This document shows positions 17,305 through 27,080 of a DNA stretch of 64,000 nucleotides, in pieces (the first letter of the stretch is position 1; each line of letters opens with the position of its first letter). Under the pieces are notes generated by a model. That model had not been told where the DNA came from. It saw nothing but the letters and a program-made list of their open reading frames with translations, and made no database searches. Source of the DNA: Pseudonocardia asaccharolytica DSM 44247 = NBRC 16224 (GTDB lineage: Bacteria > Actinomycetota > Actinomycetes > Mycobacteriales > Pseudonocardiaceae); assembly GCF_000423625.1 (NCBI RefSeq), contig NZ_AUII01000014.1, positions 47,652 through 111,651 of the forward strand. The letters run 5' to 3'. A program made the translations under genes and the position numbers.

Positions 17305-18456
17305 TCAGCCGCGGTGCAGCGAGACCAGCATGTCCTCGACGGCGATCTCGGGCTTGACGTTGGCGTTCAGCGCCTCGCGGCAGGCCAGGACGGCCTCGAG
17401 CCTGCGCAGCGCGGATTCGGGACTCCACTCGCCGGCCGCGCGCCGCACGTCGTCCTCCCGATCCGGGTTGGCCAGCGCGACGCGGGCGCCGCTGCCGGCG
17501 ACCAGGACGTCTCGGAAGAAGCCGGCGAGGTCGATGATCGTGCGGTCGAGGGCGTCGCGCTGGTTGCGGGTACTGCGTGACTTCTGGCGCTTCTCCAGCT
17601 CACGCTCCGCGGCCTTGGCGCTGCGGGCCGCGGCCGCGACCCCCTTGCCCACGCCGCCGGCGCCCATCGCGACGGCGAGCTCCTCGCGCTCCGCGGTGTC
17701 GCGGACATCGGCGGCCTCCGCGGCCTCGGCCTTGGCCGTGCGGACCAACGTGTCGGCGAAGGCGAAGGCGTCGCCGAGACCGCGCAGACGCAGCGGCAGG
17801 TCGAGCGCCTCGGCGCGACGCTGCCGAGCCTCCGGGTCACGGGCGAGCCAGCGCGCCCGGCCCACATGCCCGCCCGCCACGGTGGCGGCCCATCGCGCGG
17901 TTTCCGGGTCCATCCCGTCCCGTTCGACGAGCACCTCCGCGACCACCTCGGGCGAGGGTGTCCGCAGCGGGACCGGACGGCAGCGCGAGCGGATGGTGAC
18001 CGGTACGTCCTCGGGATGGTCGGACGGCGCGCACAGCAGGAAGACGGTATGCGGTGCCGGCTCCTCGACGGCCTTGAGCAGCGCGTTCGCGGCGCGCTCG
18101 CCGAGCCGGTCGGCGTCCTGGATGACCAGGATCTGCCAGCGCCCGGTGCTCGGGCTGCGCGCCGCGAGCTGGACGAGCGTGCGCATCTCGCCGACGCCGA
18201 TCGAGAGCCCCTCGGGCACGACCTCGCGCACGTCGGCGTGCGTGCGGGCCAGCACCGTGCGGCACACGCCGCACTCCCCGCAACCCTGGCGTGGGCATTG
18301 CAGCGCCGCGGCGAATGCCCGGGCCGCCACCGAGCGGCCCGAACCGGGCGGACCGGTGAACAGCCAGGCGTGGGTCATCGCAGTGGGATCCCGCGTCGCG
18401 GCGCTCAGTTCGGCCACGGCCGCCGGTTGTCCGACGACGTCGCGCCACACGCTCAC
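17305..18456 (-). CDS. holB: DNA polymerase III subunit delta'
   Basis: The 383-residue product is the clamp-loader delta' subunit. It helps the gamma/tau complex load the beta sliding clamp. It has a P-loop-like GPPGSGRS at about residues 38-45 and a four-cysteine zinc module (CPRQGCGECGVC). It also carries the ILVIQDADRLGERAANALLK sensor region and SRCRPVPL. The C-terminal collar is helical. GTG at 18456 begins the conserved VWRDVVGQ opening. The gene follows the MFS-Tmk fusion, the usual tmk-holB pairing in actinobacteria. M. tuberculosis holB is likewise near a tRNA-Thr gene, as I recall. Confidence 0.9.
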   Translation of the reverse strand: MSVWRDVVGQPAAVAELSAATRDPTAMTHAWLFTGPPGSGRSVAARAFAAALQCPRQGCGECGVCRTVLARTHADVREVVPEGLSIGVGEMRTLVQLAARSPSTGRWQILVIQDADRLGERAANALLKAVEEPAPHTVFLLCAPSDHPEDVPVTIRSRCRPVPLRTPSPEVVAEVLVERDGMDPETARWAATVAGGHVGRARWLARDPEARQRRAEALDLPLRLRGLGDAFAFADTLVRTAKAEAAEAADVRDTAEREELAVAMGAGGVGKGVAAAARSAKAAERELEKRQKSRSTRNQRDALDRTIIDLAGFFRDVLVAGSGARVALANPDREDDVRRAAGEWSPESALRRLEAVLACREALNANVKPEIAVEDMLVSLHRG

Positions 18457-18490
18457 TGGTGCACCATCCTCGTGTCGGTAGCCGCAAGGC

Positions 18491-20470
18491 TCACGAGTGC
18501 GTCCGGGCGTCCGGGCCGATCGGGGGTTCCGCCACGCGCGGACCACCCAGGATCGGCAGCAGGCCCGCGAACACCCGCTCGGCGACCTGCTCGGGCGTGC
18601 CGTCGGCGTCGACCACTACGTAGCGGTGCGGTTCGGCCGCCGCCATCCGGGTCAGCAGCCGCTGGACCCGAACGTGCTCCTCGCCCGCGAGACCGCGGCT
18701 CTCCAGCAGGTCGGGGGTCGGCGCGCGGTCGAGCAGCACCGAGATATCGGGCCGCAACCGCCCGGTGGCCCAGGCGGCGAGATTCTCCAGTTCGCCCTGG
18801 TCGAGCACCGCGTCCATCCGGTCCGCGGCCACGCCGAACTGGGCGAGCGGGCTGGCCAGGAACCGATCGACCACGACGACGGCACCCCCGGCCAGGGCGG
18901 GGCGGATCACTCGTTCGACGATGTCGGCGCGCACGGCCGCGGCCGCCAGCGCCTTGGCCCGGGCACCGGACAGGTTGGCCTCCCGAGTGGCGGCGGCCCA
19001 GCGGGCCTGGTCGCGCTCGCCGTGATCGGGTTCGACGACGAGGTGGCCCTGGGCGCGCAGGGCCGCGGCCAGCCGACCGGCCTGTTCGGTCGTCTCCGCG
19101 GCCGTCGCGCCCTCCACGGCGATGAGCACCCCGGAGCCGGTCCTGCGGTCCCCTCGGCGCAGCGCCGCGAGCAGGTCCGGCAGCAACGGCTCGGTACGCC
19201 GGTCGTCCATCTGGCGATAGGCCAGCGTGCCGACCGCCGCGGCGACCAGGCCGCCGGCGAGCATCACGGTGCGGGTGCCGTCGATGACGAACGGGTAGCC
19301 GAACACCTCGACCCGGCGCGCGCTGACCAGCCCGACGAGCAGCGGAACCATCGACATCGAGCCCAGGAGCACGATGCGCACCAGCGACTGTACGAATGCG
19401 ACGACCCGCCCGCGGACCTCGTCCGCGACCTGGGCGCCGATGATCGTCAGGCCGGTGAGGAACGCAATCCCGGCGAACCCGCCGACCAACCCCACCGCGA
19501 TGATCGCCAGAAACAGGTGCGGCGCCAGCGCGACCAGCGACAGCGACAGCCCGGCCGCGACGATGGCCGTCCCGAACAGCCTGTTGTGCGGAAGCCTGCG
19601 GGCCAGCCGGGGCGCCGCACCCATCCCGACCGCGAGCCCGACGAAGATCGAGACGAACAGCACGCTGTAGGCCGCATCCCCGCCGCCGAGACTCGCCGAG
19701 TACAGCTTGGCCGACGCAATGACCGCGCCGCCTGCCGCGAACGCCCCGATGATGCCGATGACGAGGCCGCGGATCAGCGGTGTGCTGCCGACGAACCGGA
19801 AACCCTCACGCAGCAAGTGGATCAGGCTCGGCGCTTCCTCCTGGCGCCGGGCCCCGCGGCCGGAGATCTCCTTGATCCGGAACCAGACCGTGATCGCGAT
19901 GAGCAGGTACGCCGAACCGTTGATGATCAACGCCACGTAGACGGTGATCAGCGGCGACGTGCTGCTGATCAGCGACCCGGCGCTCGATATCACGGTGAAC
20001 AGCCCGGAGGCGGTGATCACGGCGACGCCGTAGGTCATCACCAACGCGAGCTGGTTGGCCGTCTCGATCTGGTCGGGACGCCGCAACAGGTTCGGCACCG
20101 CGGCATCCTTCGCCGGGATCCAGAACAGCGCGCAGATCTCGATGAGGAAGGTGGCCACGAACAGCCACCAGAGCGACCCGACGAGCGGGATCGAGATGAA
20201 CAGGCCGAAGCGCAGCAGATCGCAGACGACCATGACGCGACGGCGGTCGAACCGGTCGGCGAGCGCACCGGCGAACGGGCCGAGCAGCAGGGCCGGGAGC
20301 AGCTTCGTCGCGACGACGCCGCCGAGCGCAAAGCTCTGCGCCTGGTAGCCGGTGGTCAGCTGGGTGGCCAGCGAGGTCAATGCGAGCAGCGACAGCCAGT
20401 CGCCCGTCGAAGACACCGCCGTGACCAGCCACAACCGGCGAAACGCGGGAATCGCCAGCACGCTGCGCAC
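18491..20470 (-). CDS. MFS transporter-thymidylate kinase fusion with degenerate kinase P-loop
   Basis: The 659-residue protein joins an MFS-like membrane domain (about residues 1-430, twelve hydrophobic helices, LADRFDRRRVMV loop) to a thymidylate-kinase-like domain (about 440-640). Such MFS-Tmk fusions are known in actinobacteria. The Tmk part keeps VDRFLASPLAQFG (equivalent of the DR-motif) and RPDISVLLDRAP. The nucleotide-binding loop reads IAVEGATAAETTEQ, though, lacking the GxGKST lysine, so kinase activity is doubtful. GTG at 20470 is followed by the conserved RSVLAIPAFRRLW, though a slightly longer N-terminus is possible. The essential dTMP kinase may be encoded elsewhere. Confidence 0.8.
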   Translation of the reverse strand: MRSVLAIPAFRRLWLVTAVSSTGDWLSLLALTSLATQLTTGYQAQSFALGGVVATKLLPALLLGPFAGALADRFDRRRVMVVCDLLRFGLFISIPLVGSLWWLFVATFLIEICALFWIPAKDAAVPNLLRRPDQIETANQLALVMTYGVAVITASGLFTVISSAGSLISSTSPLITVYVALIINGSAYLLIAITVWFRIKEISGRGARRQEEAPSLIHLLREGFRFVGSTPLIRGLVIGIIGAFAAGGAVIASAKLYSASLGGGDAAYSVLFVSIFVGLAVGMGAAPRLARRLPHNRLFGTAIVAAGLSLSLVALAPHLFLAIIAVGLVGGFAGIAFLTGLTIIGAQVADEVRGRVVAFVQSLVRIVLLGSMSMVPLLVGLVSARRVEVFGYPFVIDGTRTVMLAGGLVAAAVGTLAYRQMDDRRTEPLLPDLLAALRRGDRRTGSGVLIAVEGATAAETTEQAGRLAAALRAQGHLVVEPDHGERDQARWAAATREANLSGARAKALAAAAVRADIVERVIRPALAGGAVVVVDRFLASPLAQFGVAADRMDAVLDQGELENLAAWATGRLRPDISVLLDRAPTPDLLESRGLAGEEHVRVQRLLTRMAAAEPHRYVVVDADGTPEQVAERVFAGLLPILGGPRVAEPPIGPDARTHS

Positions 20471-20672
20471 GCGGTGCGATGTCGGCGGGGAAAGCGACGG
20501 CCCGCCGGGCGGAGCGGTCTCGGGACGGATCGCTCCTCACCTCCTCGGCGGTGCCGCCCGGCTGCTGGGATACAGGCCGCCACCAGCGGCGGGCGACGAC
20601 CGTCCGCCGCCAGGGTAGTCGCCACCGGGCTCCAGCCGGTGGCACGGGCGGTTCGCGGGGCTCAGCACGTTC

Positions 20673-21140
20673 TCAGACGTCGAGCAGGGCGACGATCATC
20701 TGAACGAAGATCATCACAAAGATCATCGCGAAGAACAGGTTGAACAACCGCGATCCCAGCCGTCCGCGGGTATGCCGGGACAGGCCGAGCAGGCTCGGCT
20801 CGGCCTCGATGCGGGGGCGGTAGGTATCGGGTGGAACAGCGCGGTACGGGCCTGCTGGGACGCCGCGCTGGGGGAACGCCGGAACCGGGCCGGGCGGACA
20901 TCCCGGAACCGGGCCGTTCAGGCCTGTCGGAACCGAGCCGGACGACTCCATGATCGGCGTTTGGGCAGCGTCCGTCGCGAATGGCGCGGCCGGCGGCTCC
21001 GAAACGCCGATCTTGGGGGCGGGCCAGGGCGGCCGGCCGGTCTTGGGGAGGGGCTCGGGCGGCCGGCCGCCGGGCGGCTCCGCGTCGTCGGTCCCATCGG
21101 GGCCGAACAACACGTCGGACCGATCGTCACCATCCCCCAT
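20673..21140 (-). CDS. Pro-rich protein with C-terminal membrane anchor, unknown function
   Basis: The 155-residue product has an acidic start (MGDGDDRSDVLFG), a long Pro/Gly-rich disordered stretch to about residue 105, a short basic segment (LSRHTRGRLGSRL) and one hydrophobic helix at the very end (FNLFFAMIFVMIFVQMIVAL). This is the layout of a tail-anchored protein facing the cytoplasm. I know no family. The ATG at 21140 overlaps an ideal purine-poor context, so the start is only likely. It lies between ponA2 and the MFS-Tmk gene on the same strand. Confidence 0.6.
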   Translation of the reverse strand: MGDGDDRSDVLFGPDGTDDAEPPGGRPPEPLPKTGRPPWPAPKIGVSEPPAAPFATDAAQTPIMESSGSVPTGLNGPVPGCPPGPVPAFPQRGVPAGPYRAVPPDTYRPRIEAEPSLLGLSRHTRGRLGSRLFNLFFAMIFVMIFVQMIVALLDV

Positions 21141-21229
21141 GGGGCGGATGGTAGAGCCTGGTCAGCCCGTAGGCGGCACCGTCGAGCGGCGTGTCAGAAC
21201 GATCACCCGCACCCGACGCCTCGGCACCC

Positions 21230-23671
21230 TCACCCCGGCGGGGCACCCCCATCGGGCGGCGGGGCACCCCCATCGGGCGGCGGGGCACCCCCATCGGGCG
21301 GCGGACCACCGGGCGGCGCGGGCTCGCCACCCGGCGCCGGCTCACCACCCGGCGCCGGCTCGCCGCTCGGCGCGGGCGGCGGGGCGGGCACCGTGCCGCT
21401 GCTGATCTGCAGCACGATCGTCTCACCCGGCAGTGCGGTGCCGCGGGGGCTCTGGCCGACGACGGTCCCCCGCGCGGCCAGGTTGTCGACCGTGCGGGTC
21501 GAAACCGGCCAGCCGGCCCGGTCGAGGACTGCACGGGCGTCGTTCAGGCCACGGCCGACGACATCGGGAACACGGGACTCCGCGCCGCCCTGCAGGTACC
21601 GATCCTCCGTCGGCGGCAACGGCAGCACGGGCTCGCCCTCGAGGATCGGCTTGACCGCGTTGAACCACGTCTGCGCCGGCGTCTTGCCGCCGAAGATGTT
21701 GCCGCTGCGGCAGGCGAACGGTGCGCCGCCGCCGTCGCACAGCGGCTTGGGCGAGCGCGAGTTGTCGAATGTGATCACTGCGGCAGCCAGCTGCGGGACG
21801 GCCCCGACGAAGGCGGCCGACTTGTGCTGCTGGGTGGTCCCCGTCTTGCCGAGCATCGGCCGGTTCCAGCCTGCCGCACGAGCCGCGGCGGCGGCGGTAC
21901 CGCTGATGTCGTCCTTGCTCAGCGCGTTGACCAGGGTGTTGGCCAGACCCGGGTCGACGGCCTGGTCACAGGGCGCCTCGATGATCGGAACCGGCTTCCC
22001 CGCCGCGTCGGTGATCGACTCGATCGGGCTCGGCGGGCACCACTTGCCGCCGCTGTAGAGGGTCGCGGCGACGTTAGCGAGCTCCAGCACGCTCGTCGGA
22101 CTCGTGCCGAGGGTGAACGACGCCTGCTTCTGCGCCTTGGTCACCTCGGCGATCGAGCGGTCGGTCCGCTTGCCGGTGGCGGGATCGACGAACGGCATCG
22201 TGGACAGCGACTTCAATCCCAGCCGGACCGCCATATCGACCACGTCGGGGACCCCGGTGAACTCCTCGAGCTTGATGAACGCGGTGTTCGGCGACGTCGC
22301 GAGCGCGTCGGTGAGGTTCATCCGCTCCGGGTAGCTACCGGCGTTCTGCACCGGGATCGGACGTCCGCCGCCGTCGAGGTAGATCGGCGAGGTGTAGCCG
22401 CTGGGCGGGACGGCCAGCGAGTAGTTGATGCCGATCCCCTTCTCCAGCGCGGTCGCCGCGGTGAAGATCTTGTAGACCGAGCCGGCCCCGAGGTTGACCG
22501 GCTCGTAGGGCAGCCCGTAGCTCGTCTCGTACTCGTCGGCGTTCAACCCGAACGTGCGGCTGGAACCCATCGCGAGCACCCGGTGCTTGTCCTGTCCCGG
22601 CTGCACCATCGACATCACGTTCGCGACGTTCGGCTGGGTCGGCGACACCCTCTCGTCCAGCGCGGCCTTCATCTTCTCCAGCGCGTCGCGGTCGAGGGTG
22701 CTCTTGATCGTGAAGCCGCCCCGGGTGAGCTGGTCGATCGGGAAACCGGCCTCGGTCAGGTACTCCACGACGTACTTGCAGAAAAAGCCGGCGTCGCCCG
22801 CGCCGATACAGCCGTTGGGTTGGGTGTTCAGCGGAGTGATCACACCGAGCTGGCTGGCCGCGGCCTCCTGCGCCTGGGCATCATTGATCATGCCCTGCTC
22901 ACGCATCTGGGCGATGACGAGGTTGCGCCGGTCGAGCGCGGCCTGCGGGTGCGCGACCGGGTCGAACCCGGTGGTGCTGCGGACCATCCCGGCGAGCAGC
23001 GCGGCCTGCGGCACGGTCAGCTTGTCGGGGGTGGCGCCGAAGTAGGTGCGCGCCGCCGCGGCGATCCCGTAGGCGCCGTTGCCCCAGTACACGATGTTCA
23101 GGTACCGGGTGAGGATCTCCTCCTTGCTCAGCGATCGCTCCATCTGCAGCGCGATACGCGCTTCCTTGAGCTTGCGAGCCGGTGTCTGCTCGGTGGCCTT
23201 GAGCCGCTCCGCCTCGGTCTGGGCGTCGACGTAGAGCATGTAGTTCTTGACGTACTGCTGGGAGAGCGTCGAGGCGCCCTGCACGACGTCCCCGGACGCC
23301 GAGTTGGCGACCACCGCGCGGATCGTGCCCTGCCAGTCGACGCCCTGGTGCTGGTAGAAGCGCCGGTCCTCGATCGCGACGATCGCCGCCTTCATCGCCG
23401 GGGAGATGTCGTCGGCCGCGACCGAGGTGCGGTTCTGGTCGAACAGGTAGGCGACCGGCTGACCCGCGGAGTCGGTGATCGTCGTGCGCTGCGGCAGAGC
23501 GCCGTCCACGAGATCGCCGGAGGTGCTGTTGACGCTGTCCCCGGCCTCGTTGGAGACCATGCCCATCCAGGCGGCAAAGGGGAACACCATCCCGGCGGTG
23601 ACGACGCCGGCCAGCATGCAGAACCCCAGAAGCAGTCCGATCGGCCGGACCAGATGCCGCGGAATGTTCAC
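21230..23671 (-). CDS. ponA2: bifunctional penicillin-binding protein with PASTA domain
   Basis: The 813-residue class A PBP polymerises and crosslinks peptidoglycan outside the membrane. After a short cytoplasmic tail and one helix (about 8-38) comes the GT51 glycosyltransferase, with the catalytic Glu in VAIEDRRFYQHQGVDW and QGASTLSQQYVKN. The transpeptidase has SVYK (S398, K401), SPN and GKTGTTQQ. One PASTA domain (VPDVVGRGLNDARAVLDRAGW region) follows, then a Pro/Gly/Asp-rich tail built of repeats. The gene lies divergent to whiB4, as ponA2 does in M. tuberculosis. ATG at 23671 fits the short basic N-terminus. Confidence 0.92.
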   Translation of the reverse strand: MNIPRHLVRPIGLLLGFCMLAGVVTAGMVFPFAAWMGMVSNEAGDSVNSTSGDLVDGALPQRTTITDSAGQPVAYLFDQNRTSVAADDISPAMKAAIVAIEDRRFYQHQGVDWQGTIRAVVANSASGDVVQGASTLSQQYVKNYMLYVDAQTEAERLKATEQTPARKLKEARIALQMERSLSKEEILTRYLNIVYWGNGAYGIAAAARTYFGATPDKLTVPQAALLAGMVRSTTGFDPVAHPQAALDRRNLVIAQMREQGMINDAQAQEAAASQLGVITPLNTQPNGCIGAGDAGFFCKYVVEYLTEAGFPIDQLTRGGFTIKSTLDRDALEKMKAALDERVSPTQPNVANVMSMVQPGQDKHRVLAMGSSRTFGLNADEYETSYGLPYEPVNLGAGSVYKIFTAATALEKGIGINYSLAVPPSGYTSPIYLDGGGRPIPVQNAGSYPERMNLTDALATSPNTAFIKLEEFTGVPDVVDMAVRLGLKSLSTMPFVDPATGKRTDRSIAEVTKAQKQASFTLGTSPTSVLELANVAATLYSGGKWCPPSPIESITDAAGKPVPIIEAPCDQAVDPGLANTLVNALSKDDISGTAAAAARAAGWNRPMLGKTGTTQQHKSAAFVGAVPQLAAAVITFDNSRSPKPLCDGGGAPFACRSGNIFGGKTPAQTWFNAVKPILEGEPVLPLPPTEDRYLQGGAESRVPDVVGRGLNDARAVLDRAGWPVSTRTVDNLAARGTVVGQSPRGTALPGETIVLQISSGTVPAPPPAPSGEPAPGGEPAPGGEPAPPGGPPPDGGAPPPDGGAPPPDGGAPPG
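21241..21303. repeat. three 21-bp tandem repeats in the ponA2 3' end
   Basis: Three nearly identical 21-bp units (each encoding PPPDGGA on the minus strand) lie head to tail, and 18-bp units encoding a PAPGGE pattern adjoin at about 21330-21380. They form the low-complexity C-terminal tail of the penicillin-binding protein and are prone to length change. Confidence 0.85.
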
Positions 23672-23833
23672 ATCGGGTCAGGGTACGCGGAGTCCGGTTC
23701 GGCCCCCGTCAGGTCACAAAGGAGTGAGGTTGAGTAGTTCCACACGCTTATCGGTGGAACCGGTCGGCCAGAGGATCCGTCACAGGCAAGGTCGTCGACT
23801 CCGGCGGCCTGGGGACGGACCGTGGGGGTCGGG

Positions 23834-24127
23834 ATGACGGGCAGGTGGAACTGGCGGGCAGCGGCGCGGTGCCGGACCCGAGACGCCGAGGGACTCTTCG
23901 TGACGGGAGCGCGGCAGCGGGACGCACGTCGGTTCTGCTTCGTCTGCCCGGTGCGCACGGAATGCCTGGCGCACGCCCTCGACCAGCGGATCGAGTTCGG
24001 GGTGTGGGGCGGGATGACCGAGCGGGAGCGCCGCGCGCTGCTGCGCGCCCGGCCGGCCGTGCGGTCCTGGGCCCGGCTGCTCGGCGAGGCCCGTTCGGCG
24101 CACTATGCGGGCGCGACGAGCGGATAG
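23834..24127 (+). CDS. whiB4: WhiB-family iron-sulphur regulator WhiB4
   Basis: The 97-residue protein has the four cysteines of a WhiB [4Fe-4S] site (one in AARCRTRD, two in CFVCPV, one in TEC) and then the GVWGGMTERERRALL turn that binds the sigma factor or DNA. ELFV-type opening LFVTGARQRDA and the FGVWGGMTERERRALLRARP stretch resemble WhiB4 specifically. WhiB4 is a redox sensor. As in M. tuberculosis, it is divergent from ponA2 and convergent with two ArsA-like ATPase genes; the gap to the next stop is 3 bp. I chose ATG 23834; GTG 23822 is an alternative. Confidence 0.9.
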   Translation: MTGRWNWRAAARCRTRDAEGLFVTGARQRDARRFCFVCPVRTECLAHALDQRIEFGVWGGMTERERRALLRARPAVRSWARLLGEARSAHYAGATSG

Positions 24128-24130
24128 TGG

Positions 24131-25300
24131 TCAACGCGCCGCACCCAGCGCGGCGGACCGCTCGTGCTCCGGGTACCCGTCCGCCGCCAGCCGCGCGCCG
24201 ATCTCGCGCAGCCCGTCGAGGTTGGCGATATCCCCCGCGACGGCGGGCACCCGCGCCACCGCGACCTCGGGATGGGCGCCGGCGAACCGGCTGAACAGCC
24301 GGTCCTCACGCTCGGCGAGTTCGACCCGGTCGGCGTGCAGCCGCAGCACCGCGGCGGCCAGCGTCGGACCGTTCGCGTTGTCCGCGGCATCACGCGCCTT
24401 GGCCGCCGACAGCCTGGCCAGCACCGGATGCGTCCGGTTGAGGATGAGTCCGGCCAGCGGCATGTCCTCTGTGGAGAGCCGGTCGACGAAGTACGCGGCC
24501 TCGCGCAGCGCGTCCGGTTCGGGTGTGGCGACGACGAGGAACGCGGTTCCCGGCGAGCGCAGCAGCGAATAGGTCGCGGTGGCGCGCTCCCGGAACCCGC
24601 CGAACATCGTGTCGAAGGCCTGCACGAACGCCGACGCGTCGGCCAGCATGGCGCCGCCGATGACCGTCGAGACGGCCTTGGCGAACAACTGGAACCCGGC
24701 CCCGACGATCCTGCGCAGACCCCGGCCGCCCGCGCGCGCCGGGGCGGAGAGCAACCTGATCATCCGGCCGTCGAGGAAGTCCGACATCCGCTGCGGGGCG
24801 TCGAGGAAGTCCAGTGCCGACCGCGACGGTGGAGTGTCGACGACGATGAGGTCCCAGTGCCCGGTTGCGGCGAGCTGACCGAGCTTCTCCATCGCCATGT
24901 ACTCCTGCGTCCCGGAGAACGACGAGGAAATGGCCTGGTAGAACGGCGTGGCGATGATCTTCTCGGCACGATCGGGGTCGGCATGCGCATAGACCATCTC
25001 ATCGAAGGTCCGGCGCATGTCGAGCATCATGGCGTGCAGCTCGCCGTCGGCATCGAGTCCGGCGACCCGGCGGGGCTCGTTGGAGAGCTCGCCGAGACCG
25101 AGGGCCTGGGCGAGCCGCCGCGCCGGATCGATCGTCAGCACGACCACCTTGCGGCCACGTTCGGCCGCCCGCATGGCGAGCGCGGCCGACGTCGTCGTCT
25201 TGCCGACCCCGCCGGACCCGCAGCACACCAGGATCCGGGTCTCGGCGTCGTCGAGCATCGCGTCGATCTTCAGCGGTGGCGGCTGCTTCGGCGGGCTCAC
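24131..25300 (-). CDS. ArsA/GET3-like ATPase (second of a pair, Rv3680-like)
   Basis: The 389-residue product is an anion-pump or tail-anchored-protein-targeting type ATPase. The P-loop is [10 protein letters not shown] at about residues 27-36, with a deviant Walker-A lysine order typical of the MinD/ArsA class. [11 protein letters not shown] is the switch region, [15 protein letters not shown] follows Walker B, and a [18 protein letters not shown] segment lies late. Together with the preceding gene it corresponds to Rv3679-Rv3680, which I recall acting together. GTG start at 25300 overlaps the upstream stop (GTGA), so the two are translated in a coupled way. Confidence 0.88.
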   Translation of the reverse strand: MSPPKQPPPLKIDAMLDDAETRILVCCGSGGVGKTTTSAALAMRAAERGRKVVVLTIDPARRLAQALGLGELSNEPRRVAGLDADGELHAMMLDMRRTFDEMVYAHADPDRAEKIIATPFYQAISSSFSGTQEYMAMEKLGQLAATGHWDLIVVDTPPSRSALDFLDAPQRMSDFLDGRMIRLLSAPARAGGRGLRRIVGAGFQLFAKAVSTVIGGAMLADASAFVQAFDTMFGGFRERATATYSLLRSPGTAFLVVATPEPDALREAAYFVDRLSTEDMPLAGLILNRTHPVLARLSAAKARDAADNANGPTLAAAVLRLHADRVELAEREDRLFSRFAGAHPEVAVARVPAVAGDIANLDGLREIGARLAADGYPEHERSAALGAAR

Positions 25301-26331
25301 GCCGACGCCCCGCTGGTCTGCCGCACGTGGACGCCCTGAGCCACCAGCGCCTCGGCGAGCTCGTAGAGCGAGCCGAGATCGACGCCGCCGAGCAGGTGCG
25401 GAAGCTCGAGCCGGGGCATCGGCTCGGCGAGCTCGCTGTCGAGCCTGGCCAGCGCGGCCGCCTCGGCGGCGACCCGCACCGCGTGCTCGACGGTCTCGGC
25501 CACCAGCCCGTCGACGACCTCCGCGGGCAGGTCCAGCCCGGCGGCGGCCAGCCCGTTGCGGACCCGGGCGGTGTCGATGCGACCGTCCGCGGCGGGAGCC
25601 ACCGAGCGGTCGGGCAACCACTGCTCCCGCACCTTGTTGATGATCAATGCCCCGGCCCGCAGATCGGCGGCGTCGAGCTCGCGAACGGTATTGAGGGTTT
25701 CGGTCACCGGAAGGTCCTCCAGCAGCGTGACCAGATGCACCGCGGTCTGCGGCGAGTGCAGCAACTGGACCACGCCGTCGGCCTGGCTGTGGATCGGCCC
25801 TGCCTTCGCGAGGTCGGCCATGGCTCTCGTGACGTCCAGGAACGTGACGACCCGTCCGGTCGGCGGGGCGTCCAGCACCACCGCGTCGTAGACGTACCGG
25901 CCGTCGCGACCGGTGCGGGTCACGCACTCCTTGACCTTGCCGGTGAGCAGCACGTCCCGCAGGCCGGGGGCCAGCGTCGTCGCGAACTCGATCGCGCCCA
26001 TCCGGCGCAACGTCCGACCGGCCATCCCGAGCCGGTAGAACATCTCGAAGTACTCGAGCAGCGCGGCCTCCGCATCGATCGCGAGTGCGCGGACCTCGCC
26101 GCCGCCGGGGGCGACCGCGATCCGCCGCTCCTCGTAGGGCAGCGGCGCGGTGTCGAAGACCCTGGTGATGCCCTGGCGGCCCTCGACCTCGATCAGCAGC
26201 GTTCGCTTCCCGCCGGTGGCCAGCGCGAGCGCGAGCGCGGCCGCGGCCGTCGTCTTGCCCGTGCCGCCCTTGCCCGACACGACATGCAGGCGGACGCCGG
26301 AGAACGCGGCGGGCCAACCGGGGGAGGTCAC
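25297..26331 (-). CDS. ArsA/GET3-like ATPase (first of a pair, Rv3679-like)
   Basis: The 344-residue protein has a deviant Walker [10 protein letters not shown], at residues 20-28, a [14 protein letters not shown] switch, and [18 protein letters not shown] after Walker B. It is shorter than eukaryotic GET3 and lacks the arsenite cysteine triad, so an arsenic role is unlikely. It probably forms a heterodimer with the downstream ATPase and faces the cytoplasmic side of the envelope. Start is GTG at 26331 ([10 protein letters not shown]). The gene is divergent to the DUF4177 gene with about 110 bp between them, which must hold both promoters. Confidence 0.87.
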   Translation of the reverse strand: MTSPGWPAAFSGVRLHVVSGKGGTGKTTAAAALALALATGGKRTLLIEVEGRQGITRVFDTAPLPYEERRIAVAPGGGEVRALAIDAEAALLEYFEMFYRLGMAGRTLRRMGAIEFATTLAPGLRDVLLTGKVKECVTRTGRDGRYVYDAVVLDAPPTGRVVTFLDVTRAMADLAKAGPIHSQADGVVQLLHSPQTAVHLVTLLEDLPVTETLNTVRELDAADLRAGALIINKVREQWLPDRSVAPAADGRIDTARVRNGLAAAGLDLPAEVVDGLVAETVEHAVRVAAEAAALARLDSELAEPMPRLELPHLLGGVDLGSLYELAEALVAQGVHVRQTSGASA

Positions 26332-26441
26332 GGGCTCCAGCCTACGGTCGCCGTCGCCGGGCGGGCCCGGCCTACCGAGTCAGGCGGTTGCGGCCGAGGG
26401 CCGAATCGGCCGCGTGGCGGCGCACACTACAGTCACGCATC

Positions 26442-26618
26442 ATGAGCTCACCCGGCGTCACCCGGTGGGAGTATCTCACCGCACCTTTGCTGATCCACAA
26501 CACCAAGGCGATCCTCGACAACTTCGGTCGGGACGGTTGGGAGCTGGTCACCGTCACGACCGGGGCGAACCCCGAGCAGCTGGTGGCTTTCTTCAAGCGT
26601 CCGATCCAGGGCGGCTGA
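26442..26618 (+). CDS. DUF4177 family small protein
   Basis: The 58-residue protein matches DUF4177, with WEYLTAPLLIHN, ILDNFGRDGWELVTV and a closing LVAFFKRP. The fold is small and has no catalytic residues that I can name; function is unknown. It corresponds to Rv3678A in M. tuberculosis and likewise precedes a RidA-type gene, here after 3 bp. ATG at 26442 is the natural start. Confidence 0.88.
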   Translation: MSSPGVTRWEYLTAPLLIHNTKAILDNFGRDGWELVTVTTGANPEQLVAFFKRPIQGG

Positions 26619-26621
26619 GCC

Positions 26622-27080
26622 GTGGCGACCCCCAGCGAACGGCTGCGGGAACTGGGTATCTCCCTGCCGTCGGTGACGGCCCCGGCGGGCGCCTACATCC
26701 CGGCCCGGCGCACCGGCTCGCTGGTCTTCACCGCCGGGCAGGTGCCGTTCGTCGACGGCGCGCTGCCGGCAACGGGGAAGGTCGGGGCCGAGGTCAGCGC
26801 CGAGGACGCCCGTGGCCACGCTCGGATCTGCGCGCTCAACGCGCTCGCGGCGATCGACGCACTGGTCGGTATCGACGCGGTGACGGGGGTGGTCAAGGTC
26901 GTCGGATTCGTGGCGTCCGCGCCCGGATTCGGCGGCCAGCCCGGCGTGGTCAACGGGGCATCGGATCTGCTCGTCGAGGTCTTCGGGGAAGCGGGACGGC
27001 ATGCGCGCTCGGCCGTCGGTGTCGCGGAGCTTCCGCTGGACGCCCCGGTCGAGGTCGAGCTGATCGTCGAGGTCGCGTGA
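26622..27080 (+). CDS. RidA/YjgF-family deaminase-like protein
   Basis: The 152-residue protein belongs to the RidA superfamily, whose members hydrolyse reactive enamine/imine intermediates released by PLP enzymes. It shows GSLVFTAGQVPFVDG, a variable middle, and the C-terminal HARSAVGVAELPLDAPVEVE, where the Arg before SAVGV aligns with the catalytic/substrate-binding Arg of RidA. GTG at 26622 lies 3 bp after the DUF4177 stop. The gene's TGA overlaps the ATG of the next gene (TGATG). Confidence 0.88.
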   Translation: MATPSERLRELGISLPSVTAPAGAYIPARRTGSLVFTAGQVPFVDGALPATGKVGAEVSAEDARGHARICALNALAAIDALVGIDAVTGVVKVVGFVASAPGFGGQPGVVNGASDLLVEVFGEAGRHARSAVGVAELPLDAPVEVELIVEVA

